Below are positions 1-11,591 of a stretch of DNA of 64,000 bases, one piece after another. The position numbers were made by a program, and so were the translations under genes. Source of the DNA: Sclerodactyla briareus. Taxonomy: Eukaryota > Echinodermata > Holothuroidea > Dendrochirotida > Sclerodactylidae. The stretch spans positions 115,112 to 179,111 of the forward strand of contig JAODTK010001155.1 in assembly GCA_026419785.1 (NCBI GenBank). Direction: 5' to 3'. The first letter of the stretch is position 1; each line of letters starts with the position of its first letter. Below the pieces are notes generated by a model. It was not told the origin of the DNA. It ran no database searches and saw only the letters and a list, made by a program, of their open reading frames with translations.

Positions 1-1825
1 ACTGTAAGCAGCTACATCGGCTTTTGTGTTGAGAACACCATACCCACGAAAAAGATTGAGGTGTTTCCGAACAATAAACTGTGGATAACGAAGAGGGTCA
101 AGGCGATTATCAACAAGAAAAAGGGTCTTTTCAAGAGGGGAGATAAAAGTGCCTTGAAGCAAGTACAAACCGAGCTCAAGAGGGTAATCACCGAAGAGAA
201 AGCTGCCCATCGGGACAAAATAGAAGGCCACTTTAGGAACAACAATATGAAGAGCGTTTGGGATGGTATTCGTTTGATGAGCGGCTACTCCAATAAATCC
301 AGTTCATGCCGATTACCTGCCACCACTGTTGAATATGAAAATGATCTTAACAGTTTTAAAACCGTTTAACCACAGTGATTTTTCTTCCGAACATGATCGG
401 CTCCATGACATGCTGACTGATTCCGATTGCGGTATCACGTTGCATTGAGACAGAGGTGCGTAGACACTTTCCAAAATAACCCATCGAAGGCAGCCGGTCC
501 AGACAAGCTCTCTTCGCGATTTTTATAAGAACTGTGCAATAGAACTGGCTCCTATTTTACTGTCATTTTTAATCGTCTTTTAAGCTTGGCAATGTCCCAT
601 CGATATGGAAACAATCCTGTATAATCCCATTTCCCAAAAAAATCAAATATAACTTGCATGAATGATCTCGCCCAGTGGCACTTACGGCTATCCCAATGAA
701 GGTTTGTGAACGGTCTTTCTAAACACGTTTAAGCCCCTTGTTTCTCCATTCACTGACCGTACCAATTTGCATACAGGCCTGGCCGTAGCTGTGAAGATGC
801 TATTTTCCTGCTCCTCCAACTGTATATTAACATTGAGCATCGCAGTAACTCTGCCCGGGTCACGTTTTTTTACTTTTCTCTGCCTTCGACACAATTCAGC
901 CACACTCTCTTGTCACTAAGCTTTTAGGTATGGATGTTTCCCATGGTATTGTTAGATGGGTGTTGAAATATCTCACTGATAGGTCTCAATATGTTTAACT
1001 CAGTGTGAATTGCCATTCGGAGCTTATCTCATCCAACACGGGTGCGCCACAAGGTACAGTTTTAGCACACACTTTTTACATTGTATATGTCTGATTGCAG
1101 ATCTCTTGAGGGAGAGGTATGTCCTGTTATCAAGTTCGCTGATGATACGGCAATGGCTGGACTCATCCATGGGGATGATGATAGGGCATCTCTGACAGCT
1201 GCAGTCATTCGTTGATTATTGTGATTCAAATTTCCTACAATGAATCCCGCTAAGACCAAAGAAATGATAATTGATTTCAGACGTAACAGAGCAACTCCCC
1301 CACATGTGATAATCAAAGGTCAGGGAATCGACGTGTCTCCACATATAAATATTTGGGTGTCGTTTTTAAACAATAATCTTACTTGGGGAGACCATATTGA
1401 GCTTCGGTAAGAAGCTTAATCAGCAGATTATATTGTCTCAGAAGAATGGCAAATTTCAATGTAAGGTCGGTGATTTTAGACATGTTCTACAAAGCCACAT
1501 TTGCGGGGTCTGGAGATATTGCCTGATAGGTTGGGGTGGGAGTCACCAAGAGAGAAGTTGATCGAATCGATGGCATCATTAGGCAAGCTTGAGAGGGTGA
1601 TTTGGCCGTTTCCCAGTTGGCGATGACTCGTTACCAGTGCCTGCTTCAGTCGAGTTTAGACCTATTTGGGTTGACATTGATTATCCTCTTTATCATCATT
1701 TTCACGATAACCGTATTGGTAGAGGTATTGGTAGAATAAGGCTTCCTCAGCTCAAGACTAATCGTTACAAGAATTTTTTCTTACCCCGTGCAATGAAGCT
1801 TTTTAACGATGGGTTAATTCGTTAG
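1..1825 (+). pseudogene. LINE reverse-transcriptase remnant (CR1/Rex1-like), 5' end outside window
   Basis: This is a degenerate non-LTR retrotransposon open reading frame that once encoded an endonuclease-reverse transcriptase. The open piece at 61-369 is the basic linker seen between endonuclease and RT in such elements (PNNKLWITK near its start, NNNMKSVWDG later). Broken frames then show RT block 0 (SKAAGPDK, about 490-515), a strand near 660-700 (APVALTAI), the catalytic block (KFADDTAMAGL, about 1130-1165), then KTKEMIIDFRRN (about 1255-1290). The closing piece at 1637-1825 (RLPQLKTNRYKNFFLP) matches the usual C-terminal tail of these proteins. Several frameshifts and stops separate the blocks, so it is not functional. 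The same clade appears again at 14100-15130. The family identification is from motif memory; the exact clade is inferred. Confidence 0.8.
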
Positions 1826-2058
1826 AATTGGGTGTGACTTTCGTCTTGGGTGCCCCCCCCCCCTTTTACTTTTTAACCCTCTTCTATACTCTTACCCTCT
1901 TATCTCTCTTAGCGTCTTTGTACATAATAGCATATATTTCTATATTTATTACACATATATTTTCATGCGTTTCATTTTTGTTTTCAATTCATGTGCGAGT
2001 TGTCACAATTGCCATTTATGGAGCAATAAAGTTTTCTATTCTATTTTATTCTATTCTA
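1826..2058 (+). mobile_element. LINE 3' UTR with AATAAA and TTCTA-repeat tail
   Basis: The sequence following the RT C-terminus is a pyrimidine-rich 3' UTR. It ends with AATAAA at 2025-2030 and a short TTCTA microsatellite at 2034-2058. Rex1/CR1-type LINEs commonly end in a short tandem repeat placed just after an AATAAA-like motif, so this looks like the true 3' end of the upstream element. The triplet array begins at the next base. Confidence 0.65.
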
Positions 2059-2927
2059 GCAGCATCAGCAACACTAGGAGCAGCAACAACACTAGCAGCA
2101 GCAACATAGCAGCAGCAACACTAGCAGCAGCAATACTAGCAGCATCAGCAACACTAGTAGCAGCAACAACACTAGCAGCAGCAACACTAGCAGCAGCAGC
2201 ACTAGCAGCAACAACACTAGCAGCAACACTAGTAGCAGCAGCAACAACAATAGCACCAACAACAATAGCAGCAGCAGCACTAGCAGCAGCAACACTAGCA
2301 GCAGCAACACTAGGAGCAGCAACAACAACACTAGCAGCAGCAGCACTAGCAGCAGCAACAACACTAGCAGCAGCAACACTAGTAGCAGCAACAACAATAG
2401 CAGCAACAACACTAGCACCAACAACACTAGCAGCAGCAGCACTAGCAGCAGCAACACTAGCAGCAGCAACACTAGCAACAGCAACACTAGCAGCAGCAAC
2501 AACACTAGCAGCAGCAAAACTAGCAGCAGCAACACTAGCAGCAGCAACAACACTAGCAGCAACACTAGTAGCAGCAACAACACTAGCAGCAGCAACACTA
2601 GCAGCAGCAACACTAGTAGCAGCAACAACAATAGCAGCAACAACACTAGCAGCAGCAGCACTAGCAGCAGCAACACTAGCAGCAGCAGCACTAGCAGCAG
2701 CAACACTAGCAACAGCAACACTAGCAGCAGCAACAACACTAGCAGCAGCAAAACTAGCAGCAGCAACAACACTAGTAGCAACAACACTAGCAGCAACAGC
2801 ACTAGCAGCAGCAACACTAGCAGCAGCAGCACTAGCAGCATCAGCAGCACTAGTAGCAGCAACAACACTAGCAGCAGCAGCAACTAGCAGCAGCAAAACT
2901 AGCAGCAGCAACACTAGCAGCAGCACT
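2059..2927. repeat. AGC/AAC/ACT trinucleotide-phased minisatellite
   Basis: About 870 bp of an imperfect array built only from AGC, AAC, ACT and a few ATC/ACC triplets, mostly as 12- and 15-bp units such as AGCAGCAACACT. Because nearly every length change is a multiple of three, long open frames run through it on both strands (331 codons on plus at 1965-2960, 291 on minus at 2051-2926). These are low-complexity Ala/Thr/Leu or Val/Ala/Ser translations without a domain, so no gene is called. The array starts exactly at the LINE tail. Confidence 0.9.
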
Positions 2928-3199
2928 CTCGAAAAAAAAAAACTATGTGCATCTTTGTGAGTGTTTGGCTGGGCAGCTTCCGCCTGTGCAGTTGTAACGT
3001 CTCAGTCATGATTCACACACTGTGGTGTAAAGATGAGCCAAACAGGACTATCTCTGCAGAATGAGGTGATGTTGGTTTGTATTATTATTGTTATTATTAT
3101 TAGCCTACTCCTGATGCTACTACAATCATTCTCACTAATATGGTTTATCGGGGGAACACAACCCTTAACTTTTGGTAGCGAGGATTCATAAGGATTTTC

Positions 3200-3244
3200 C
3201 GTTCGTTCGTTCGTTCGTTCGTTCGTTCGTCCGTTAGTTCGTTC
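3200..3244. repeat. TTCG tetranucleotide microsatellite
   Basis: About eight near-perfect TTCG units followed by three degraded ones. The flanking stretches 2928-3199 and 3245-4613 hold no gene or mobile element that I recognise, only small chance open frames. Confidence 0.9.
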
Positions 3245-4613
3245 TCTAGATTGTTGGCTGGTGACCCAGAAAGAGAGTTGTTTTCATATGTTGAGTTCTG
3301 ATGGGTAGGCTATCTGTAGCTATTATACAGGCCTAGGAATGATTTAGTTGAATACTTGTGCTGGGCACTGATAGCAATTATTTGGCCAATGTGGTAGACA
3401 TGTTCCGAACCATTCCAAGGTTATGACAGATGTCAGTAATGGTCAATTAAATGTGAACAAAAAATAAATGTGGATTGGTGAAGAACATGCAGTGTATTCG
3501 CCACAGGAATGTTGCCGTCCGCAGCTATCAAGACGGTTCGACTTGCGCTTGTTCTTTTTGCCGTAAATGCGATCCTTTTGTACAAGTTCATGTAACGATG
3601 AATCTCGAACAAACAAAAATGAGTCACCCATTCAATGATGGCTTTATGACACTATTTTACCAGTCATGTGCAGACTGGCGTAATTTGTTATCGTAATACG
3701 ACCCTGGCTCTTAATTGGACGCATTTCTCAAGCTGATGCCCACTCGACGACATATGATGCCAATCAAGGTGAAATGCGCGGTCGAATAATGATATTAGCC
3801 TATTCTGTTGCGGTCTCTGTATATTTGTTAATCAGCCTCTAGGTGCATGCATGGCCAGGTTCACTAATAAAGTATCACGTCAGGAAGTGATGTAACCCGG
3901 CCCCAGTTCGTTACAGGTCGAAGAGATGGTCCTGAAAATGATCTTATATTTGCAATCGCAATCACTATTGGCGCCACTGGGTTACTTTGGCTGTATGCCA
4001 ATGCTGCCCGACATTGTGTTGATTGCGTAATCTCCGGACCTAACTATCAAGGATTTTTTTTCTATTTTTTCAGGGTTTTTTCTCATAGTAAAAACACTCT
4101 CTTTTCAGCAAGCTCCGTCTTTGCCCTCCTAACTATTGTATTCATGGTAGCCTATGGTTGAGGCCAATTAGGTAGTTGTGCACAGCATGTTAGAGATAAA
4201 AATAGCTTCCAAGAATAACGTTGTTGCTGTTGCACATTGCATAAAGTTGTGGTTAAAAAGAATTGGGCAAACTTTCGAGAGGAAATCGGGCATGGTCTTT
4301 CATAAGGCCTACTGCGAATTCGCTTCATTCTTCTCAACAAATGGTTTTATGCGCTAAACACCAAATTTGAATATGGTTTGCCCTATTCTTTAAGTTTGGA
4401 CAAGATACCGTACGTTATCCTGATTGTTTAGAGGAATGCCATTGGCATGTCGTGTTCTGGTAACTATAGCTCTCCAATAAGCACATTGATAATTGACATT
4501 TATAGATGTTTTCACGCCTCATTGTCTAACTCTGAGGTTCAACTAGCTAGCAGATAGCGCTCACGGTTTCCCTGTAGTTGAATGAACCCTTGTTGTTACC
4601 AACCGACCACATT

Positions 4614-4952
4614 TGGAGGCGGATTAGCTGAGTCGGTAGAGCTCCAGACTTCAAAACAATTGATTGCGAGTTCGGAGCCCAGTGGAAGCCCGAGGACTTT
4701 TCTGCAGTGCTGATGGACAAGGCTGTCTCCTGAAAAGTTCCACGCCACCCACGTGTCAAAATGGGTACCTTGTGAGGTGACCTGTGAAAGTATCGAGCGC
4801 CGTATTTGGCTGCTTGATATTGGGAAGTCTCCCGGGGACACGATGAAGTGACGTACTGAAATGGTGCGTCGGGAAAGCGAGAGGTGCGTACTATATGTTA
4901 CGGTCATGAAATCACTATGTTCACGGGTAATATTTCTAAAGCGCTTTGAAGT
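4614..4952 (+). mobile_element. tRNA-derived SINE, family 1
   Basis: The 5' part looks like a tRNA. An A-box-like TAGCTGAGTCGG lies at 4625-4636 and a B-box-like GAGTTCGGAGCCC at 4668-4680, the split promoter used by RNA polymerase III. The body carries AAAATGGGTACC and CTTGTGAGGTGA, phrases common in invertebrate tRNA SINEs. It ends with AAAGCGCTTTGAAG (4938-4951), resembling an L2-type LINE tail. The body aligns by eye with the reverse-strand copy at 30535-30880, including CTTGTGAGGTGA, GTGGCTGC/TTGGCTGC and GGGGACACGA. The element is old and its promoter is probably inactive. Confidence 0.75.
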
Positions 4953-6481
4953 AAGTTATCATGATCATCATTACTATTTGTTGATTGTGAAACGTCAGAT
5001 TGACAAAACAAACTTGACTGAGATTTTTTTTTAAAGCAATTGACCTCTTAACGCCCTCCTTCGGAGAGAAACAATAGAACAGTGGGAGCCGTAAAACATT
5101 GGGGTTATGTGAAACAAAATATTGATTTTTGTTGTTGTTAGTTTTTTCACTTTTTTCATTTTTTCACATGTAAACAGCAGGAAAATCTAGTGCCAAATCG
5201 GGAACGAATATAATAGTACTTATGCTGTAAGCAACTCCTTTCATATATTATTTATATTCTTCTTCGAGTTAACGGGAAAAGATTTCGAACAATCACATTA
5301 GTCAACCATTGAAGATGACCAGGCCGGAGTACTCACTACCCATACAAGTCTGCCTCTCCTACCTGAGGACAGCCTCTCAGAATAAACCTGCTCCCTTTGA
5401 TAGTTAGCCTGGTTAAGGCAAAGTATTTCCGAATAACAAACCTAAACAACGACCCAAATATTCTCCGTTTTATTCGTACTTGAGACGCATTTCTCAACTT
5501 TGATGATACGTTTCTTTCTCTATAATTTCCTGAAAACATCGAGTCTATTCAATTTACTCTCGGAGACGACCAGTAGAGACCCTCGTTACAATCCTCACCC
5601 TAACCTTTTAAAAACACATGTAAACAACATGTACACACGCATATTCGACACTTATGTATCCCTGAAGGTACAAGGTTGTTCTCATTTGACAAGAAACGAA
5701 AAAAATACGATGCAAACTAGGATTTTGTCTCGATCATTGATACTCATTAGTGATGCGCCAGTGCTTCTGTCGTCTGCGGAAGACTGAATGTAGTGAGCCA
5801 ATCTATCCCTACTTCACAAGTTGGATGAGCAGACGAAGTTGTGCCTTGTTTTGCGATGTATACAGTACTTGAAACTACACGAAACTAAAATGTGAGTACA
5901 ATCAAAACGCAAAAGCAAAAGCTCGATCCTATTTGAATTTAATAACGATATTCCAAAACGATATAACTGGTTGTTTGATCTCCTTATTTGAAGTGTCGCT
6001 TATATAACTATTTCAGCAACACTCTGGGAAATCATGAACACTGCAAGGTTGATAATCTGGCGCTGTATAGCACTCAATTACCCCGTCCGATTTCAATCGT
6101 CTTCATACTAGGTTGTTAATTTTATAAATTTATATTTGTGCAGTCCAATGCAGGTAAATTCACTACATGCACTTTGCCCTAATAATATATAGGGGATACA
6201 TGATACAATAATTGATATATTCTCTGCCTCTGGCCTAACAGGAGTAGATTTTGTAGATGCCGCACTGTACAAAGTACTTCTGCACTGGCTGGCTGTCCAA
6301 GATGGAGTGACCATGTGCTGCACAGCTGTATACACAGCTTCCACACATCAAAACATTGACCTCATTAACATAAAGGTCTAATTAACATATGATGAATATT
6401 CTCTGGATGTTCAATGAATATTCTCTAGATATTCATTGGAAAAGTTTCAGCTAAAATGCAGTGCATGTAAATTCACTAAAT
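4953..6481. other. No recognised feature
   Basis: AT-rich DNA with only short chance open frames. Two near repeats of GAATATTCTCT lie around 6398-6428. I see nothing else to annotate. Confidence 0.6.
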
Positions 6482-9230
6482 TTGAACCAGAGAGCCAAAA
6501 GGCTCGGTGATTCCTTGACCATTTTCTAATAACTGATGACTAGATGCAAGATAATGATGATGGCATGATAAACACCAAACTCCAGCTCGATACGACTAAG
6601 AGTTATGGACCTTTCGTGGACCAGGCAGGAGTTCTGGACTCATAGTGACCACAATAATAATAATATGTAAACTTATAAAGCGCCGGTATCCGTCCGAAGA
6701 CGCTCATGGCGCTGTGTGAAACGACAGGACAAAACAAAACGATAGAAATACAAAGTGAGTAAAAATGATTGCTTAAACAGAAAAGTTTTGTGTGCTGACT
6801 GGAAGCTCGTCGTGGAGGTAGCCATTCGCACCTGGACAGGAAGGGCGTTCCATACGTCTGCGGCAGCATTGGCAAATGCCCGTTCGCCCCACTTGTTAGA
6901 CCTCGCTTCAACCAGAAGTCTTTGGTTCGATGACCGGAGTGTAGCCCGACGAGGAGTGTAGAGATGGACGAGGTCCGAGAGGTAGGAAGGGGCACGACCG
7001 GTCAACACTTTGTGAACCAATGTAGCCAGTTTGTAGGCAATCCGCTGCCTGACAGGAAGCCAGTGAAGGGCGGATAGCACCGGAGTGATATGTGTACGAG
7101 AGTTGGTGAGGGTGATGATTCTCGCAGCTCTGTTCTGTAGGCGCTGCAGGCGATCAACCTGGGTTTGAGCGACACCATGAAGGAGAGAGTTACAGTTATC
7201 CAGAATTGATGGGCATACGCGTGAACCAGAATTTCAGCCACATCACTGCTCAGGTGTTTCCGGATCGATCCAATGTTACGCAGAGACAGATTGACAGACC
7301 TCGCAACCTGCGTAACTTGATCATTCATCGACATGTTTTGGTCGAATATAGCGCCAAGATTCCTTACGGACTTTGATGCAGTAATAATCGCTTTGCCCAC
7401 TCTGATTTGCGAAACTGTGACTTTATCACGCTGGTGCTTAGATCCGATCACGATGAAGTCAGATTTGTCGTCGTTTATCTTGAGGTAGTTGTTGGACAAT
7501 CCATTGAACGAATTTCGTCGATGCAGTTTTCGAGTCGCTGGGCTGTCGAATCGACTGATAGTTGGTCTGGATCAATCGATGCATATACCTGAGTGTCATC
7601 AGCGTAACTGTGGAACATAAGGCCATGTTCACGTACTACGTCACCAAGAGGCATGGTGTAGATGGAAAAACATACTGGCCCGACAACAGATCCTTGAGGA
7701 AGCCCGTACTTGAGAGATGAAATTTCTGATGTTGCGTCGTTTATGCGAACCACTTGTGATCGGTTACTTAGATAGGACTTGAACCAAGCTAACGCGGTTT
7801 CCTGAATGCCAACCCGATGTTCCAAGCGATGTAAGAATATAGAGTGGTCAACAGTGTCAAAAGCTGCGGACAAGTCAAGTGACACTGGGAGAATGATTTT
7901 GCCATTATTCATCGTTTGTAGTATGTCACTCTGGACCTGAGCAACGCGGTTTCACAGCTATGGAATGGTCGGTACGCAGATTGGTTTGGATCGTAGAGGC
8001 CACTGTCGATGAGGAATTTTGATACACGCGATACGACTACGCGTTCCAAGGTTTTACTAATTATATTGAGGTTGGAAACTGGTCTGTAATTCCTCAAATC
8101 ATTACAGTTGAGACTCGGTTTCTTGATCAGTGGTCGCACCTTGATCAGTGGTTTTCACAAGTTTATTAGACTCTGGCCTCGTTTATCTCTGACCTGACCA
8201 CAAAACAATTGGGATCGTGTACAAATCATGGGGACATGGGGAACTCACATACCAAGTATGATTTTGATCCATCCGAGTGGGGTCGTGTTATTGTGTTGAC
8301 AAGCTAAAATTGCCAATATATCAGTTTTTTCACTTCTATTTCTACTTCAATTTCTAAATTTTACTACAATAGGGTTCTTGTACTCCCCATGAAAAGGCAG
8401 TATGCAAACTTTCAGCTTGATCGGATCAAGCGACTTATCGTGTCCACAAGGTTATCAGGCTTTGACCTCCGGTGAGCTCAGATGACCTTTGACCTGACTA
8501 CAAAACAATAGGGAACATGCGATCATCATTAGCTTGATTCAGTAGGGTTGGGTTGAGTTATTGTGTCCATGAAATTGGCCAAAATATAAGTTTTCACAAT
8601 TTCTCAATTTTCACCGAAATGAGCCCGCTCTACACCAAAAATAATAAGTTTCTTGTACTCCCATGAGAAAGCAGTATACGCAAAATTTTAGCTTGAGCGG
8701 ACCAAGGATTCCTGACTTCTTGACGTGTCCACGAGGTTTCTTTGACCTCTGGTGACCTCAACGGACCCTTTGACCTGACCCCATTTTGAGCTTGACCCAT
8801 CCAGGTGGGGTTGAGTTATTATGTCCGTAAGCTAAGATTGGGCAAAATATTAGTTTTCCACAATTTCACAATTTTGACCAATGACTGACCCCTTAAAATA
8901 AAATAGGGTTCTTGTACGTCCCATCAGAAAACAGTATGACAAATTTCAGTTTGTTCAGGCCATGCGTTCTGGACTTACAACAATGGGATCATGTGTTTAT
9001 GATGGGGAACCCACATATCACGTATGAGCTCGATCCATCGAGGTGGGGTCAAGTTATTGTGTCCACGAGTTGAATTGGCGTAATTATCAGTTTTTTTACG
9101 ATTTCTCCATTTTGTACCAAAATTACCTCCTGCTTCACACCAAAATCAACAGAGTTCTCAATCCATTCAGGTGGTGTTGCGTTTTCATGACTGCATAGAT
9201 TCCTGGACTGTGGTCAAGCAATCAAAAATG
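6482..9230 (+). mobile_element. GACC element copy 1, interrupted by a LINE
   Basis: This is a dispersed repeat of unknown class. The left end (ACCAGAGAGCCAAAAGGCT, about 6485-6504) matches copy 6 near 62750. The body is a degenerate tandem of roughly 230-290 bp units with fixed phrases: CTTTGACCTGAC, AAAACAATAGGG, a segment like CACATACCAAGTATGA, GTGGGGTCAAGTTATTGTG and TTCTTGTACTCCCCAT. It ends at CATGACTGCATAGATTCC (about 9187-9204), the terminus seen in other copies. No open frame covers it, so it is presumably non-autonomous. The stretch 6575-6649 and the sequence from about 8152 are adjacent parts of the unit, separated by the LINE at 6650-8151. Confidence 0.7.
6650..8151 (-). pseudogene. 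L2/CR1-like LINE reverse transcriptase, 5'-truncated
   Basis: Three overlapping minus-strand frames (8139-7909, 7912-7475, 7499-7002, then 7080-6673) encode most of a CR1/L2-group RT. Visible blocks in order are NDLRNYRPVSNL, SLDLSAAFDTVDHS, YGLPQGSVVGP, SYADDTQVYAS (catalytic YADD), NDDKSDFIVIG, and the C-terminal LHWLPVRQRIAYKLA and LVHKVLTGRAPSYL. The 3' end reads GCGCTTTATAAG and then a TTATTA tail at 6652-6666, typical of this group. The endonuclease is missing, as expected for a 5'-truncated insertion. Frameshifts near 7910, 7490 and 7200-7080 make it inactive. It is the best preserved LINE protein in the window and sits inside a GACC element. Confidence 0.88.
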
Positions 9231-10930
9231 GTGTATGTGGTTGCGTGGAATTCACACGATTCTCACTTGCCTGCCCTCATTTTCCTCGCAATCCTAATAA
9301 ACAATATCATGCCCAGCACAACTCTGTATCAGTTCATGTGATAATGTGATATATCAGTTACCTTCAATGAATTATTATTGAATGCTCGGCTATGATCAGA
9401 AGCGGAGGAACAGTGTCGCGGGGTAGGGAGGGAGCATGTCAGAACCTTGCCCACTCGGTTGCTCAGCTTCTGGATGTGATCTTGAGCTAACTTGGCTGAA
9501 TGATGCAAACACGCAAAGAGAAAATGGGGGATGCATGAGACTAGAGTAGCTGACACAGTCCATCGAGTGGTGTTTATCGATGGCTTATAATACATCTGAC
9601 TGACGGACGATATGATGACTAACGTCCTGGGGGAGGGATTTGTGGAGTCGAAGTGGAGTTTAGACAAATGTTTGAAAAGTTTTAAAAAATGACCAGTTAT
9701 TCATAACCAAGTATCTCCTGTTCATGATGAACAGAGTCTAGTGTAAAATGCTATTCTTTTCCTGGTAGGTGCCATATGATCCGATTTCTGATCGCGTCGC
9801 ATGTTCAACAGATCTCGCATGCCATGTTAATTATGTAACACACCGACAACATGGTAGCTGGGGTGCCACGGATCGAGTGGCAAAATTAACAAGGGAATAA
9901 AAATGTCCCGAAAATGGAAATTCAAATGGCAGCATTTGATTGGCCCCTGCCCTATCAGTCCTAGGGAACGCTGTATATACGTGCTGAGGTACAGCTGACC
10001 TATTTATCCCACTCAATCGTTTCTGGATGATATCACTATCTATCGTATCACCTTGTATTAAGGATTTCTAATACGCCCCGTTTATCTTTTCCGTGGCAAT
10101 TGCCCATCCACGATATCTGTTCAAGGGTAATTCTTTCCTAATTTGGAGAAACTCTCTCACTGCTTATTCTTCTTTCTTGCCGCTGCAGAGGATTCAATGA
10201 ATTTGATGAACACTAAACGAGTTTGGGTGAAACTGGTGAGGAAATTTACCTTGAGGCGAATTTGCTCGTTAGGCTTTTGAATCAGTGCAAATTCCAAGTA
10301 ACATAGTTTGCATGCTTTCCTTCAATTTGGCAAATTTACCCAAATTGACTCCAATGTATGTCCTTTGTTAAGTTTTGAGGACCCAAGCCTGCGAATGAGG
10401 CATGAATTAGATTGGTTCAGCCTTTTTCGGGAGAGACAGACACCCGCGGGCGAATGTATACTTTGAGTACATTCAATTGCAGCAATCAATCAGTTATCAC
10501 GCGAGTGTAAAACTCAGTCAAGAAGACTACAGCTATATTCTTCGTATGAGAAAATCTGCCAAGAACTACATCTGGGAACAAACTTTTCGAGTGGAAGCGA
10601 AAAGTGTGAGAATCCTCATTTCTATTATTACATTGGCTCCTATGGATTTGATTCCTTGACTCTCTTTCCGTTCTAACGTCGTAGAGTGTTCGGCGTTTTG
10701 TTTTTATTCAGTTTAGTTTTGAGAACCGTGAATCACCTTGGTCATGCAGGTTCCCATAACACCAAACAAGAATTAACCCCCACACGCATACACAAATATA
10801 CACAGCAGGACTATCATAGTCTGAAGTGAACAATTGATCCTTTTTGTCGCTTGCATGTTACATCGGCCAAGCTAGTTGGCGGTACCGAATTGTTGGAGGT
10901 TTTGTGGACAATACCTTTCATCATTACTAT
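9231..10930. other. No recognised feature
   Basis: No gene or known repeat is supported. The 112-codon minus frame at 9329-9667 has no domain I recognise. Confidence 0.55.
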
Positions 10931-11591
10931 TCAGCCTATAAACTGGTCATCATTCCAGCTATAACGTAACAGAATACATCGTTTGCTTATCGGGGTCACG
11001 GTTATACCGATCACCCGAAGAGGGTAATGACCACAGCTGATAAAAGAGTTACTGCGCCAGACAGTCTCAGGAAGGTTAAAATCCCACATAAAATATACTG
11101 CAATTGGTCGGTAGATTGACAATAGATTGCTTGAGCACTTCAACATAACTGTCACTGCTGTCTGGTGGCCTGTAAAAGGTGCCACATACACCGGGGAGCT
11201 ATTGCTATTGTCCACTTTGATCCAGACAAGCTCATTGTCACTGTTGGTATAGGATGGACTTCCATAGATGGAATTCAGCCCTTCACTGCAAAAAAAAGGT
11301 CACGCCGTATGTGTTACTAGTTCTGTCTTTTCTATAAATGGTATATGATGCGGGGTAAGTACTCACTGAGTTTATGTCAGAATTAAGCCATGATTCTGTA
11401 CCTATCAGTACGTCGGGTTCTTGGGAATCAAAAAGGTTCAGTAAGAGTTCTCCCTTTGCTCTCACACTTTGGCAGTTCACATTGATAAGTTTGAGCTTTG
11501 CTTTTGAACCAGTGGGTATATGTCCTGGATTGGTAGCAATGTCACCTGCTGCAAGCAACAACAAGAAGCACAGAGTCTTTCGTCTGAACAT
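10931..11591 (-). pseudogene. LINE AP-endonuclease domain remnant
   Basis: The minus-strand frame 11591-11283 carries the N-terminus of a LINE ORF2: a leucine-rich start followed by GDIATNPGH (the GDIETNPGP-like leader of CR1/L2-group proteins), LKLINVNCQSVRAKGE and PDVLIGTESWLNSDI, an APE-type endonuclease signature including the catalytic Glu of TESWL. After a frameshift, 11215-10931 continues with SPVYVAPF and WDFNLPETVW, equivalent to the GDFNLP strand whose Gly is lost here. No RT follows on the same strand. It is a truncated, inactive 5' fragment of a CR1/L2-group element. Confidence 0.8.

Noticed and set aside
1965-2960. 331-codon Ala/Thr/Leu-rich open frame and 291-codon reverse frame
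   Set aside because: Both are products of a triplet-phased AGC/AAC/ACT array with no start context, domain or non-repeat core.
4614-4690. Functional tRNA gene
   Set aside because: The A and B boxes are degenerate, no acceptor stem pairs, and a SINE body and tail follow.
6650-11591. The endonuclease at 10931-11591 and the RT at 6650-8151 as one split LINE
   Set aside because: The RT piece is flanked on both sides by adjacent parts of a GACC unit, so it is a complete 5'-truncated insertion of its own. The endonuclease is a separate remnant.
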